Shown piece after piece: positions 35,213-44,239 of a stretch of 64,000 nt of DNA; position 1 is the stretch's first letter, and each line of letters starts with the position of its first letter. The stretch comes from UBA5109 sp038148755 (GTDB lineage Bacteria > Pseudomonadota > Gammaproteobacteria > Pseudomonadales > Pseudohongiellaceae): contig JAYQWA010000010.1 of assembly GCA_038148755.1 (NCBI GenBank), forward strand, positions 9,304 to 73,303, written 5' to 3'. The translations under genes were made by a program, and so were the position numbers. A model generated the notes under the pieces. The model did no database searches and was not told the DNA's origin. It saw only the letters and a list, made by a program, of their open reading frames with translations.

Positions 35213-35401
35213 TGAGCCGGCAATGATCTGATCATGCTAGGAACCAATACCTCAGTCATAAAAAACCTGTTGATTAATTTTGCCGGGAGCTGTTGGTTTA
35301 ATTGCTCTGGCTAGATCAAGAACATTAGTCGGGAAATATTTGCTTGGGTCGTGTTCCGTCCGGTTCCAGGTGCCATCCGCACAAATGACAATTTTTTTCA
35401 T
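35205..35401 (-). pseudogene. Remnant of a DUF2235 (Tle1-like alpha/beta hydrolase) gene
   Basis: On the minus strand, ATG 35401 with AAGAAGGGA upstream opens a 49-codon ORF beginning MKKIVICADGTWNR and running through FPTNVLDLARAIKP to QQVFYD, the classic start of DUF2235 proteins. A TGA then replaces the expected Trp of YDWGIGS, and GIGS is followed by a TAG where Tyr would be expected; recognisable homology goes on to about 35205. Only the N-terminal sixth remains. It meets the MFS remnant tail to tail. Confidence 0.65.
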
Positions 35402-35500
35402 GGTGCATCCCTTCTTTAAATGATTTAAAACTGATATATATGTTACTCACCGGCGCATTTTAGAATCCAGATAGTAAACAGTTATTTCGGGAATTAAATA

Positions 35501-36859
35501 ATGAAAGACTTTATTCAAAAGTTCACGAATATACACCGAGAAGAAGTGCCGGTAGTTATCGCATCCGGGTTCTTTTTCTTTTGTCTGTTGACCGCATTAA
35601 TGGTGTTGCGGCCGGCGCGTGAAGCTCTGGGTATGGAAAGCGGCCTTGATACCGTGCGATGGCTATTCCTGGGAACTGCAGTGTTTACCTTACTGGTTAA
35701 TCCTGTTTTTGGCTATTTAGTCAGCCACTTCAAACGCTTCACTTTTGTTGCTACTACTTACTTCTTTTTTGCGGCCAGTCTTTTGGTGTTTTATCTATTT
35801 TTGACTTTGGCGCCAGAGTCGATAGGGCAGATAAGTGGCAGAATTTTTTATGTCTGGTATAGCGTTTTTAATTTATTTAATACCATGGTTTTCTGGGCAA
35901 CCATGGCTGATACCTATAAACTTGAGCAAAGTAAGCGCTTATACGGCACTATCGCTGTTGGGGGAACTCTTGGAGCCATTTTCGGCCCCTGGCTGACTTC
36001 AGTTTTAGCCATTCCTATTGGTACAGCAAATCTGCTGCTGGTTTCCGTGTGCTTTCTTTTTCTCGGTGTGTTTTGCGCCTGGCTGGTATTTCACTTCAGC
36101 ACGGCAGCTGGCTTTACCAGTTTGTCTGTGAATAATTCAGATAATGAACTTGATAAAAACGAGATTATTGGCGGCAGTGCCTGGCAGGGATTACGTTCCG
36201 CTTTAAGTTCTCCCTACTTACTGGGGATATCCGGCTATGTCCTGATTATCGCTATTGTCGGAACCTTTCTATATTTTACCCGGCTCGCCATGGTGGCTGC
36301 TGTGGGTGACGATACTGATTTACGCACCACCATGTTCGCCCAGATTGATTTAATTACCCAGATGACAACGCTGGTTTTACAGTTAATTGTGACCGGGCAT
36401 ATTATGAGACGTTTAGGTGTTTCTGTGTCACTGGCGATACTGCCAATTGTGGTGATATTTGGCATGATTGGGCTGACAGTTGTCGGCACGCTGGCAGCTC
36501 TGGTCATTTTTGAGGCGATATATCGTGCCATTCAACGTGCAGTAATGCGCCCGGCCAGAGAAACCCTGTATACCGTTGTTAGCAAAGAAGAGAAGTATAA
36601 AGCTAAAGCTTTTATTGACACTTTTGTCTTCAGGGGAGGCGATGTTGTCGGTGCATGGACGGAAGGTCTGATCACCCGGCTTGGCATGGGCTTATTTGCT
36701 TTGGCTGCTATTACCATACCCATGGCAATAGTCTGGGCTGCTTTAGGTGTCTGGCTTGGGTTGCAACAAAGCGACAAAGCAGGGAGACAAGGCAGTACGC
36801 AGTCTAATCAGACTGGAAAATTGAATGAAAATGGAGAAGTATTAGCAACAAGCCCCTGA
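35501..36859 (+). CDS. MFS-type transporter related to NTP/NDP exchangers (Npt/TLC-like)
   Basis: 452 residues with about 11-12 membrane helices. RPAREALGMESGLDTVRWLF after the first helix and the later RAIQRAVMRPARETLYTVVSKEEKYKAKAFIDTFVFRGGD region (quoted in pieces) resemble the nucleotide-translocase-like group within MFS. In free-living bacteria these are of unknown substrate. The C-terminal 25 residues are hydrophilic. The aldo/keto reductase begins 20 bases after its stop, so the two are likely co-transcribed. Confidence 0.8.
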   Translation: MKDFIQKFTNIHREEVPVVIASGFFFFCLLTALMVLRPAREALGMESGLDTVRWLFLGTAVFTLLVNPVFGYLVSHFKRFTFVATTYFFFAASLLVFYLFLTLAPESIGQISGRIFYVWYSVFNLFNTMVFWATMADTYKLEQSKRLYGTIAVGGTLGAIFGPWLTSVLAIPIGTANLLLVSVCFLFLGVFCAWLVFHFSTAAGFTSLSVNNSDNELDKNEIIGGSAWQGLRSALSSPYLLGISGYVLIIAIVGTFLYFTRLAMVAAVGDDTDLRTTMFAQIDLITQMTTLVLQLIVTGHIMRRLGVSVSLAILPIVVIFGMIGLTVVGTLAALVIFEAIYRAIQRAVMRPARETLYTVVSKEEKYKAKAFIDTFVFRGGDVVGAWTEGLITRLGMGLFALAAITIPMAIVWAALGVWLGLQQSDKAGRQGSTQSNQTGKLNENGEVLATSP

Positions 36860-36879
36860 TAAATAGAATGAGGGAATTT

Positions 36880-37884
36880 ATGAGCCAGAAAAATATTATT
36901 GATAAAGCAGTTACAGAGCAGTCCATGAAAGCGGGGATATCCCGACGTCACTTTATGCAAAAAGGTGCTTATGCTGGTACAGCACTGGCTCTGATGCCGA
37001 TGCTACAAAGTCGGGCGGCTCAAAGTGAATTAATTATGGGAACAATTCCTTCGACAGGTGAACAGATTCCGGCGATAGGACTGGGCAGTTCGGCTAACTT
37101 CTCCAGAGTGGCCAGAAGTGAAGATGTCACGGCATTAAGAGGCGTGTTATCCACATTATTTGAGATGGGTGGCAGGGTTTTCGATACAGCTCCTAGTTAT
37201 GGCGCGTCAGAAGAAGTATCAGGCCAGATAGCCCAGGAGCTCGGCATTGCCGAAGGTCTGTTCTGGGCAACAAAACTGAATGTTGCAGGTCGTGGGGGTG
37301 GGGGGGCAAACCCTGAGCGTGCGCGACAGCAGGTTGAAGCGTCATTTCAACGTATTGGCAGATCGACCATAGACCTTGTTCAGGTACACAATATGGGCGC
37401 ACCTGATGTGCAATTACCGATACTCCGTGAATATAAAGAGGAAGGCAGAATCCGCTATATCGGTATCACCACAACTTTTCCTGAACAATATCCTGCCTTA
37501 ATCGATGTCATGCGCAATGAAGAAATTGATTTTATTGGGGTCGATTATGCAGTCGATAACCGCAATGTTGAGGATGTCATTTTGCCGCTGGCAATGGATC
37601 GCGGCATTGGAGTCCTGTGCTATCTGCCATTCGGACGCAGCAGGTTATGGGCAAGAGTGAGCGGCCAGACTTTGCCGGATTATGCACAGGAATTTGATGC
37701 CAGCACCTGGGCACAGTTTTTCCTGAAGTTTAATATCAGCCATCCGGCTATCACGGCGGCAACACCTTCAACCAGCCGCCCAAGCAATATGGCCGATAAT
37801 ATCGGCGGGATGATAGGGCGTCTGCCGGATGAGGCCATGCGTCGCAGGATGATTGCTACGGTAGATGCTTTGCCGATGGCTTAA
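36880..37884 (+). CDS. Tat-exported aldo/keto reductase
   Basis: I choose ATG 36880, with GAGGGA five bases upstream, over ATG 36868. The 334-residue product has a twin-arginine signal SRRHFMQK (Arg22-Arg23) and an AKR barrel: VFDTAPSYGASEEVSG with the catalytic Asp and Tyr, then FWATKLN, DLVQVHN and IRYIGITT. Exported aldo/keto reductases are rarer than cytosolic ones and need cofactor bound before export. It converges with the aminotransferase gene nine bases away. Confidence 0.88.
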   Translation: MSQKNIIDKAVTEQSMKAGISRRHFMQKGAYAGTALALMPMLQSRAAQSELIMGTIPSTGEQIPAIGLGSSANFSRVARSEDVTALRGVLSTLFEMGGRVFDTAPSYGASEEVSGQIAQELGIAEGLFWATKLNVAGRGGGGANPERARQQVEASFQRIGRSTIDLVQVHNMGAPDVQLPILREYKEEGRIRYIGITTTFPEQYPALIDVMRNEEIDFIGVDYAVDNRNVEDVILPLAMDRGIGVLCYLPFGRSRLWARVSGQTLPDYAQEFDASTWAQFFLKFNISHPAITAATPSTSRPSNMADNIGGMIGRLPDEAMRRRMIATVDALPMA

Positions 37885-37893
37885 GGTCAGGCT

Positions 37894-39024
37894 CTAACTG
37901 TTCAGCACGGCATTCAGGGCACTCAGGCAATAGAGTACATTGCCACTATTTGCAGAGTAGCCCATCAATCCAATACGCCAGAGCACGCCGGCTGCTTCGC
38001 CCAAACCGGCACCGATTTCAAGGTTATATTCCTGTAATAGCTGACCTCTTACCTGAGCATCATTAACCCCTTCAGGAATGATAACGACATTGAGCTGAGG
38101 CAGCCTTTCAGCTTCGGGGACTCTCAGCTGTAAACCCAGTTTTTCCAGTCCAGCTTTAAGTGCATTGTGTTGCAAACGATGGCGTTCCCAGGAATTCTCC
38201 AGGCCTTCTTCACTTAATATACAGAGTGCTTCATGTAAGCCATATAATGGATTAATCGGTGCAGTGTGGTGATAGGCACGCTTGCCTGCGCCTTCCCAGT
38301 AACCCAGCATGAGACTTAAATCTAGGAACCAGGACTGACATTTGCTCTGCCGGTTTTTGACTTTTTCCATGGCTCGCTGGTTAAAAGTGACGGGAGAAAG
38401 TCCGGGAATACAGGACAGACATTTCTGAGTACCGGAATAAACCGCATCCAGTTCCCATTCATCGACTTTAAGTGGAACTCCAGCAAGCGAGGTCACTGTA
38501 TCTACAATCGTGAGACAATCATATTGATGAGCAAGACTGGCCAGTGTCTTTGCATCAGAAAGTGCGCCAGTTGAGGTTTCTGCATGCACAAAAGCCAGAA
38601 TAGAGGCGTCAGGGTTTTCCTTCAGAGCAGCTTCCACTTTTGCAGGGTCTACGGCCCGGCCCCAGGGATCTTCGACAATGATTGCCTCACCACCACAACG
38701 GACAACGTTTTCTTTCATGCGTCCACCGAAGGCACCATTGATGCAAACGATAACCTTGTCGCCAGGTTCAACAAGATTAACAAAGCAGCATTCCATGCCT
38801 GCTGAGCCGGGAGCAGATATCGGCAGGGTGACTTCATTAGTTGTCTGAAAGGCATAACGAAGGAGGCTTTTCAGTTCATCCATCATGCCGATAAAAAGAG
38901 GATCAAGGTGCCCAAGCGTTGGTCGTGACAAAGCTTCAAGAACCCGGGGATTTACATCCGAGGGGCCCGGCCCCATCAGTTTTCGTTGCGGTGGATTGAA
39001 TGTTTTGAACTGACTCTGCTGCAT
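37894..39024 (-). CDS. Alanine/serine--glyoxylate aminotransferase (class V)
   Basis: 376 residues. GPGPSDVNPRVLEALSRPTLGH at the start, SAPGSAGMECCFVNLVEPGD in the middle, and the PLP lysine in SGTQKCLSCIPGLSPV. This is the alanine-glyoxylate aminotransferase type that removes glyoxylate as glycine. It is divergent from an LctP/FMN-dehydrogenase pair, which would supply glyoxylate if the substrate is glycolate. A TTGTACAA palindrome lies near 39052 in the shared upstream region and may be a regulator site. Confidence 0.9.
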   Translation of the reverse strand: MQQSQFKTFNPPQRKLMGPGPSDVNPRVLEALSRPTLGHLDPLFIGMMDELKSLLRYAFQTTNEVTLPISAPGSAGMECCFVNLVEPGDKVIVCINGAFGGRMKENVVRCGGEAIIVEDPWGRAVDPAKVEAALKENPDASILAFVHAETSTGALSDAKTLASLAHQYDCLTIVDTVTSLAGVPLKVDEWELDAVYSGTQKCLSCIPGLSPVTFNQRAMEKVKNRQSKCQSWFLDLSLMLGYWEGAGKRAYHHTAPINPLYGLHEALCILSEEGLENSWERHRLQHNALKAGLEKLGLQLRVPEAERLPQLNVVIIPEGVNDAQVRGQLLQEYNLEIGAGLGEAAGVLWRIGLMGYSANSGNVLYCLSALNAVLNS

Positions 39025-39255
39025 TGTGAACCCTTAATCTTTTTTAGTAATGTTGTACAAGTTTCGCACTATAAACGTCATTATACGATTCTTGCAATCA
39101 ACAAACGCGTAATTGATAATGATCTGCAGTAATTTAAACATTAATAAAAATAAATTTTGATCATTACGCGAACTGTTATATTCCTATCCTGTCTGGACGA
39201 TTCCGTATTGAAGTTACTCAATGGATATAATCCGGTAAGTTAAAGGATATTCGTA

Positions 39256-41064
39256 TTGAACATATTAATCCTCTCGCTCTTATCTTTTCTCCCCATTCTT
39301 GTTGTTGCTGTTTTTCTGGTTATTCTAAGGTGGCCAGCCAGCCGGGCAATGCCGCTAGCCTATATTACAGCAGTAGGACTTGCTCTTTGGGTCTGGCAGT
39401 TACCTCTTAATCAGGTAGCTGCGGCAACAGTAAACGGACTCATTGTTGCGCTTACTCTGCTCTATATAATATTCGGTGCAATTCTGGTGTTGAATACTTT
39501 GCAGCAGAGTGGGGCGATAAAAGTCATCCGCCAGGGTTTCATTAATATTTCACCCGACAGACGTATCCAGGTCATAATTATTGCCTGGCTATTTGGCTCT
39601 TTTATAGAGGGTTCTTCGGGTTTCGGTACCCCAGCAGCAGTGGCAGTGCCTTTACTGGTCGGTTTGGGTTTTCCGGCAATGGCCGCAGTGGTTTCGGGCA
39701 TGATAATCCAGAGTACGCCGGTGTCCTTTGGTGCCCTCGGTACGCCCATACTGGTCGGTGTAGGAACCGGCCTTTCAGGGGATGAAAGTGTCTATCAGTT
39801 TATCCAGCAGGCAGGTATTGCCGGTGCTTCAGCTGAGCTTGTTGGCAGACCTATGCTGGAACTTATCGCTCAAAAAGTAGCCATCCTGCATGCCATAACG
39901 GGGACTTTTATTCCCTTGTTCGTGGTTGCCATGATGACCCGATTTTTTGGCGAGAACAGGTCATTTGCTGAAGGTCTCAGAGTCTGGAAATTTGCCCTGT
40001 TTGCCGCATTTTCCATGACGATTCCCTATGTTATAGCTGCCTATATTTTCGGACCTGAATTTCCTACAATCTTTGGTGGCATGATAGGCCTACTGATTGT
40101 GATTCCGGCGGCAAAAGCAGGCTGGTTTATGCCTGACAAAGATAAAGTCTGGGATTTTCCAGATAAATCGAAATGGGATCCGGAATGGAGTGGGCTGCAG
40201 CAGACACAAGCCGAGCAGACTGTTGTAGATGGAAGGCCTGACATGTCTATTATAGTTGCCTGGAGTCCTTATCTCTTACTGGCCTTGCTCTTAATAATCA
40301 CCCGGGTCCCGGCACTGGGAGTAAACACTTTTCTGCAGTCTTTTGCCTTCGAGTGGTCAAATATTTTCAATTCAACAGTGGGTACCGGGAATATCCAGTT
40401 ACTGTATTCCCCGGCAGCTATATTTATCGTGGTATCACTAGCCACCTTCTTTATTCATAAAATGAATATAAACACCTATGGCCTTGCCCTTAAAGATTCC
40501 TGCCAGAATATGCTCAAAGTATCTTTGCCTTTATTAACGACTGTTCCCATGGTACAGGTTTTTCTCAATTCTCAGGATGGCCTGGCAGGTTATGCCAAAA
40601 TGCCGAATGCTTTGGCGGAAGGAGTGGCGGTGCTCGCAGGCTCGGCCTGGCCGATTTTTTCAACCTTTATTGGTGGTTTTGGTGCCTTTGTTGCCGGCAG
40701 TAATACGGTGAGCAATATGACCTTTTCATTGTTTCAGTTCGGCGTTGGAGAACGAATTGGTGTTGACCCAACCTGGGTTGTTGCTTTGCAGGCACTAGGT
40801 GGTGCTGCCGGTAATGTTATCTGTGTGCATAATGTGGTTGCGGCTTCTGCGGTAGTGGGTCTGTTGGGTAAGGAAGGCCTGGTGATCCGTAAAACATTGG
40901 CTGTTTTTGTGTATTACGCCCTACTCGCGGGTTCAATGGGCTATGCGATTGTCTGGTCAGGAAGCAAGGGTTGGTTCAATATTGGTAGTTTACTTAGTGT
41001 TTTAATAGTTGTGGGACTGGTTGGATTTGCCCGCATGCAGCTTAAAAAGGGAGTCGCAGTATAG
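39256..41064 (+). CDS. LctP-family L-lactate/glycolate permease
   Basis: 602 residues starting at TTG with AAAGGAT upstream. Family signatures include ILVLNTLQQSGAIKVIRQGF, SFIEGSSGFGTPAAVAVPLL, GAFVAGSNTVSNMTFSLFQF and ALGGAAGNVICVHNVVAA. About 13-14 hydrophobic helices. LctP proteins import lactate or glycolate with protons. The stop codon is immediately followed by the ATG of the dehydrogenase gene, so the two are a unit. Confidence 0.92.
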   Translation: MNILILSLLSFLPILVVAVFLVILRWPASRAMPLAYITAVGLALWVWQLPLNQVAAATVNGLIVALTLLYIIFGAILVLNTLQQSGAIKVIRQGFINISPDRRIQVIIIAWLFGSFIEGSSGFGTPAAVAVPLLVGLGFPAMAAVVSGMIIQSTPVSFGALGTPILVGVGTGLSGDESVYQFIQQAGIAGASAELVGRPMLELIAQKVAILHAITGTFIPLFVVAMMTRFFGENRSFAEGLRVWKFALFAAFSMTIPYVIAAYIFGPEFPTIFGGMIGLLIVIPAAKAGWFMPDKDKVWDFPDKSKWDPEWSGLQQTQAEQTVVDGRPDMSIIVAWSPYLLLALLLIITRVPALGVNTFLQSFAFEWSNIFNSTVGTGNIQLLYSPAAIFIVVSLATFFIHKMNINTYGLALKDSCQNMLKVSLPLLTTVPMVQVFLNSQDGLAGYAKMPNALAEGVAVLAGSAWPIFSTFIGGFGAFVAGSNTVSNMTFSLFQFGVGERIGVDPTWVVALQALGGAAGNVICVHNVVAASAVVGLLGKEGLVIRKTLAVFVYYALLAGSMGYAIVWSGSKGWFNIGSLLSVLIVVGLVGFARMQLKKGVAV

Positions 41065-42219
41065 ATGTTCAAGCGCTTGAAAGATGTTCATAAAATTTCT
41101 GATTTTCGCACTTTAGCCAAAAAACGTTTACCCGGACCAATTTTCCATTATATTGATGGCGCCGCCGATGATGAGATCACGCGCTACCGCAATACCTCGG
41201 CTTTCGATGAGGTGGATCTGGTACCTAATGTTCTTGCCGGGGTCGAAGATATTGACCTGACAACGACCGTGATGGGCCAGAAAATCGACATGCCATTGTT
41301 CTTGTCACCCACAGCCCTGCAACGTCTGTTTCATCATGATGGTGAACTGGCGGTAGGCAGAGCAGCAGAGAAATACAACACGATCTTTGGCGTCTCTTCG
41401 CTGGGAACGGTGAGTGTTGAGAAGATTGGTGAGACGATTAAAACCCCTAAGCTCTTTCAGCTGTATTTCCATAAGGATAAAGAACTGACACGCAGCATGA
41501 TTGATCGTTGTAAGGAAGCTAATTTCGACGCCCTGGCATTAACGGTTGATACGATTGTAGGGGGGAATCGTGAACGTGATTTATATACGGGTTTTACGAC
41601 GCCGCCAAGGTTGACTTTAAAAAGCCTACTGAGTTTCGCGACTCATCCGGCATGGGCCTTTAATTATTTTACACATGAGGCCTATGAATTATCCCAGTTA
41701 AAAGATTACGTTAAAGAAGGTTCCAATATCTCCATCACAATTGGTGATTACTTCAGCCAAATGATGGATCAGTCCATGAACTGGAAAGATGCGGAAGAAG
41801 TTAGCAAGTATTGGGGTAAACACTTTGTACTAAAAGGTGTGATGTCAGTTGAAGATGCCAGGCGGGCAGTGGATATCGGTGCCAGTGCCATCATGGTTTC
41901 CAACCACGGAGGCAGACAGCTGGATGGTTCGCGTGCTCCCTTTGATCAACTGGCGGAAATTGTTGACGCTGTGGGCGATAAAATAGATGTGATCTGTGAT
42001 GGGGGAATTACCCGTGGCACCCATATTCTCAAGGCCTTGTCTGTGGGCGCCAAAGCCTGTTCCGGCGGGCGTCTTTATCTTTATGCCTTGGCGGCAGCAG
42101 GTCAACCGGGTGTTGAAAGGGCGCTGTCACTGTTGCATGCAGAACTGGTGCGGGATATGAAATTGATGGGCTGTAAGTCGATCAGTGACCTGCACCGAGG
42201 GAATCTGAGGTACAGATAG
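41065..42219 (+). CDS. FMN-dependent L-2-hydroxyacid (lactate/glycolate) dehydrogenase
   Basis: 384 residues, full length for the LldD/glycolate-oxidase family. FMN-barrel features are LFQLYFHKDKE, ALTVDTIVGGNRERD, LKGVMSVEDARRA, SNHGGRQLDG (catalytic His and Arg) and CDGGITRGTHILKALSVGAKAC. The first residues resemble LldD (KISDFRTLAKKRLPGPIFHYIDGAADDE). Starts directly at the permease stop codon. Substrate could be L-lactate, glycolate or another L-2-hydroxyacid. Confidence 0.92.
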   Translation: MFKRLKDVHKISDFRTLAKKRLPGPIFHYIDGAADDEITRYRNTSAFDEVDLVPNVLAGVEDIDLTTTVMGQKIDMPLFLSPTALQRLFHHDGELAVGRAAEKYNTIFGVSSLGTVSVEKIGETIKTPKLFQLYFHKDKELTRSMIDRCKEANFDALALTVDTIVGGNRERDLYTGFTTPPRLTLKSLLSFATHPAWAFNYFTHEAYELSQLKDYVKEGSNISITIGDYFSQMMDQSMNWKDAEEVSKYWGKHFVLKGVMSVEDARRAVDIGASAIMVSNHGGRQLDGSRAPFDQLAEIVDAVGDKIDVICDGGITRGTHILKALSVGAKACSGGRLYLYALAAAGQPGVERALSLLHAELVRDMKLMGCKSISDLHRGNLRYR

Positions 42220-42242
42220 CGCATTACGGGCAGTCCATATCA

Positions 42243-42935
42243 CTACCAGGGATGGATGTCTCCGTTCCATTTAAAAAATTTGCCGCTATCCTTAAATGTC
42301 ATTTTTTCAATAACCCGGCAGATTCCCTCAGCGCTTTCCTGAGGTGTGATATCAGCTTCTGCACCACCCATATCGGTTTTCACCCATCCAGGATGCATTA
42401 AACCAACACATATGCCGGTTGTTTGCCATTCGCTGGCCAGCGTCTGCATCACCTTGTTGACAGCAGCTTTTGAGCTGGCATAAGCATAAATGCCCGGCAT
42501 GGTGAAAGTTGAAGCCCCTACCTGGCTGGAGATGGTTATCAACTTGGGGGCTTCAGCTGCTTCGAGGTGAGGTTTGAAGCTTTCTGCAACTCTGAAGGGA
42601 CCTATGGTATTGACCTGAATGGTGTGCAGCCAATCATCCAGACTGGCATTGCCAAAAGATTGATGCTCGCCACCCATGATGCCGGCATTATTAATCAGTA
42701 CATCTATTGCTGTGCCAGCTAGTGCTTTTGCACAGGCCTTTATGGACTGTTCATCAGAGACATCCATCTGGTGTATGGATAAATTACCCTTGCTGTTGCT
42801 GGCAAGGGATGCCAAGTCGCTAGCGCTATCAGGTTGTCGGCAACAGGCATAGACTCTGTTTCCTGCTTCCAGATATTGCCGAACCAATTCCAGTCCGATA
42901 CCACGATTAGCGCCGGTAATTAATATTGTGCTCAT
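42243..42935 (-). CDS. Short-chain dehydrogenase/reductase
   Basis: 230 residues. TGANRGIGLEL is the nucleotide-binding glycine motif; NNAGIMGG and the catalytic pair in YASSKAAVNK are present with a Ser in ITISSQVG. C-factor-like SDRs of this length act on small carbonyl compounds; substrate unknown. It is convergent with the FMN dehydrogenase gene. Confidence 0.88.
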   Translation of the reverse strand: MSTILITGANRGIGLELVRQYLEAGNRVYACCRQPDSASDLASLASNSKGNLSIHQMDVSDEQSIKACAKALAGTAIDVLINNAGIMGGEHQSFGNASLDDWLHTIQVNTIGPFRVAESFKPHLEAAEAPKLITISSQVGASTFTMPGIYAYASSKAAVNKVMQTLASEWQTTGICVGLMHPGWVKTDMGGAEADITPQESAEGICRVIEKMTFKDSGKFFKWNGDIHPW

Positions 42936-43115
42936 GTTTTATCCTGTGAGTATTGTTGAATATTGATTAAGTAAAGATGAATATACCAAATTAATATATC
43001 TCGTTTTTTCTTGCCGCTTATATCGACTGGATTTAACGCGTCGGTCTTTCTAGACAGTCTAAATCGCCTTGCATACAATCAGTTACAGATATTTTTTTAC
43101 GATTATGAGGTTGTT

Positions 43116-44186
43116 ATGAAATTTCACGCCATATTTGCCAGTTTGCTAGCCTGTATAGCTCTGCCACTTTCTGCACAAAATGTTTCCGATGCCTTTGATC
43201 CCGGTTACAGTCTGCAATCCTGGCAGAACCCCCAGTTAGCTAAAGTAAGGGCAAACTGTCGAAATCCGGCACCGGCCTTTGCTATACCGGCAAGAGAGCC
43301 GCAAAGTGGACTTGTTGTGCCGGAACCAAGGCAAATTGTGCCTGCCTCTTCAGCGATTCCCGGTGTCATAGCAGCCGGTCAGAGTTGGGAAACTGTCTGG
43401 TCCTGGCCCGGCAATAATGCAGATGGGCTGATTGCAACAGAAAATGGCGGGATCATGTTTGCCAATAATGATGCCAGTAATGTGATACAGCTTAATCTGG
43501 ATGGTTCAGCAGAAATCATCTACGACAACACCAACACCGGTGGAGCAGTATCCCGCAGTAAAAATGGCGATTTATTTTTACTGGATCGCGGGCTTAACTC
43601 GGCGATTGTTAAACTGGAACCGGAACGTTTTATCTTTGCTGACAAGTTCCAGGGAGATCCCATTGACTGTCTGAGTGGCATCATGAATGATCTGGCAGCA
43701 GATAGTCTTGGCGGCGTTTATTTCACTATTACGGCGGCCGGTCTTTTTTATGCTGATAGCAATGGCATGGTTTCCAGATATGGTGATGTGGTTGGAACTA
43801 ACGGTGTTATTCTCAGTCCAGACGAAACAACACTGTATGTCACCAACGGGCCGGTTATTGTTGCCTATGATGTCGAAAATAACGGGGCACTGACTAATCA
43901 GCGTGACTTTGTCAGGCTCAGTGAAGGTGCCGGCGATGGCATGGCCGTGGATTCAGAGGGACGCCTCTATGTCAGTACCGGGATATCGGTCGATATTTTT
44001 GCTGCTGATGGCAGTTTTCTCGGGAATATTCCCGGACCCCGGGGGCTACATGGCGTAGCCTTCAGTGGACAGGATAAAAAATGGCTTTATGCAATCGTAT
44101 TAAATGGCGCTTTTGGCCCAAATGCAGCAAACCGGATTATTCGAATACCTATGATTGCACAAGGTTATCTGGATAGGGCGAAATAG
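43116..44186 (+). CDS. Secreted SMP-30/gluconolactonase-like propeller
   Basis: ATG 43116 gives a clean signal peptide (LLACIALPLSAQN) and 356 residues; the longer frame from 43011 adds a non-signal stretch. Blades carry the SMP-30 style motifs (GLIATENGGIMFANNDASNVIQ, MNDLAADSLGGVYFTITAAG, GVILSPDETTLYVTNG and HGVAFSGQDKKWLYAI). This family hydrolyses lactones or acts on related esters with a metal bound in the propeller. It follows a minus-strand SDR gene. Confidence 0.85.
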   Translation: MKFHAIFASLLACIALPLSAQNVSDAFDPGYSLQSWQNPQLAKVRANCRNPAPAFAIPAREPQSGLVVPEPRQIVPASSAIPGVIAAGQSWETVWSWPGNNADGLIATENGGIMFANNDASNVIQLNLDGSAEIIYDNTNTGGAVSRSKNGDLFLLDRGLNSAIVKLEPERFIFADKFQGDPIDCLSGIMNDLAADSLGGVYFTITAAGLFYADSNGMVSRYGDVVGTNGVILSPDETTLYVTNGPVIVAYDVENNGALTNQRDFVRLSEGAGDGMAVDSEGRLYVSTGISVDIFAADGSFLGNIPGPRGLHGVAFSGQDKKWLYAIVLNGAFGPNAANRIIRIPMIAQGYLDRAK

Positions 44187-44239
44187 CGTTTTCATGCCCA
44201 TCTTTTACAAAGCTACCTTTAGATAGCAGTATATTGTAA

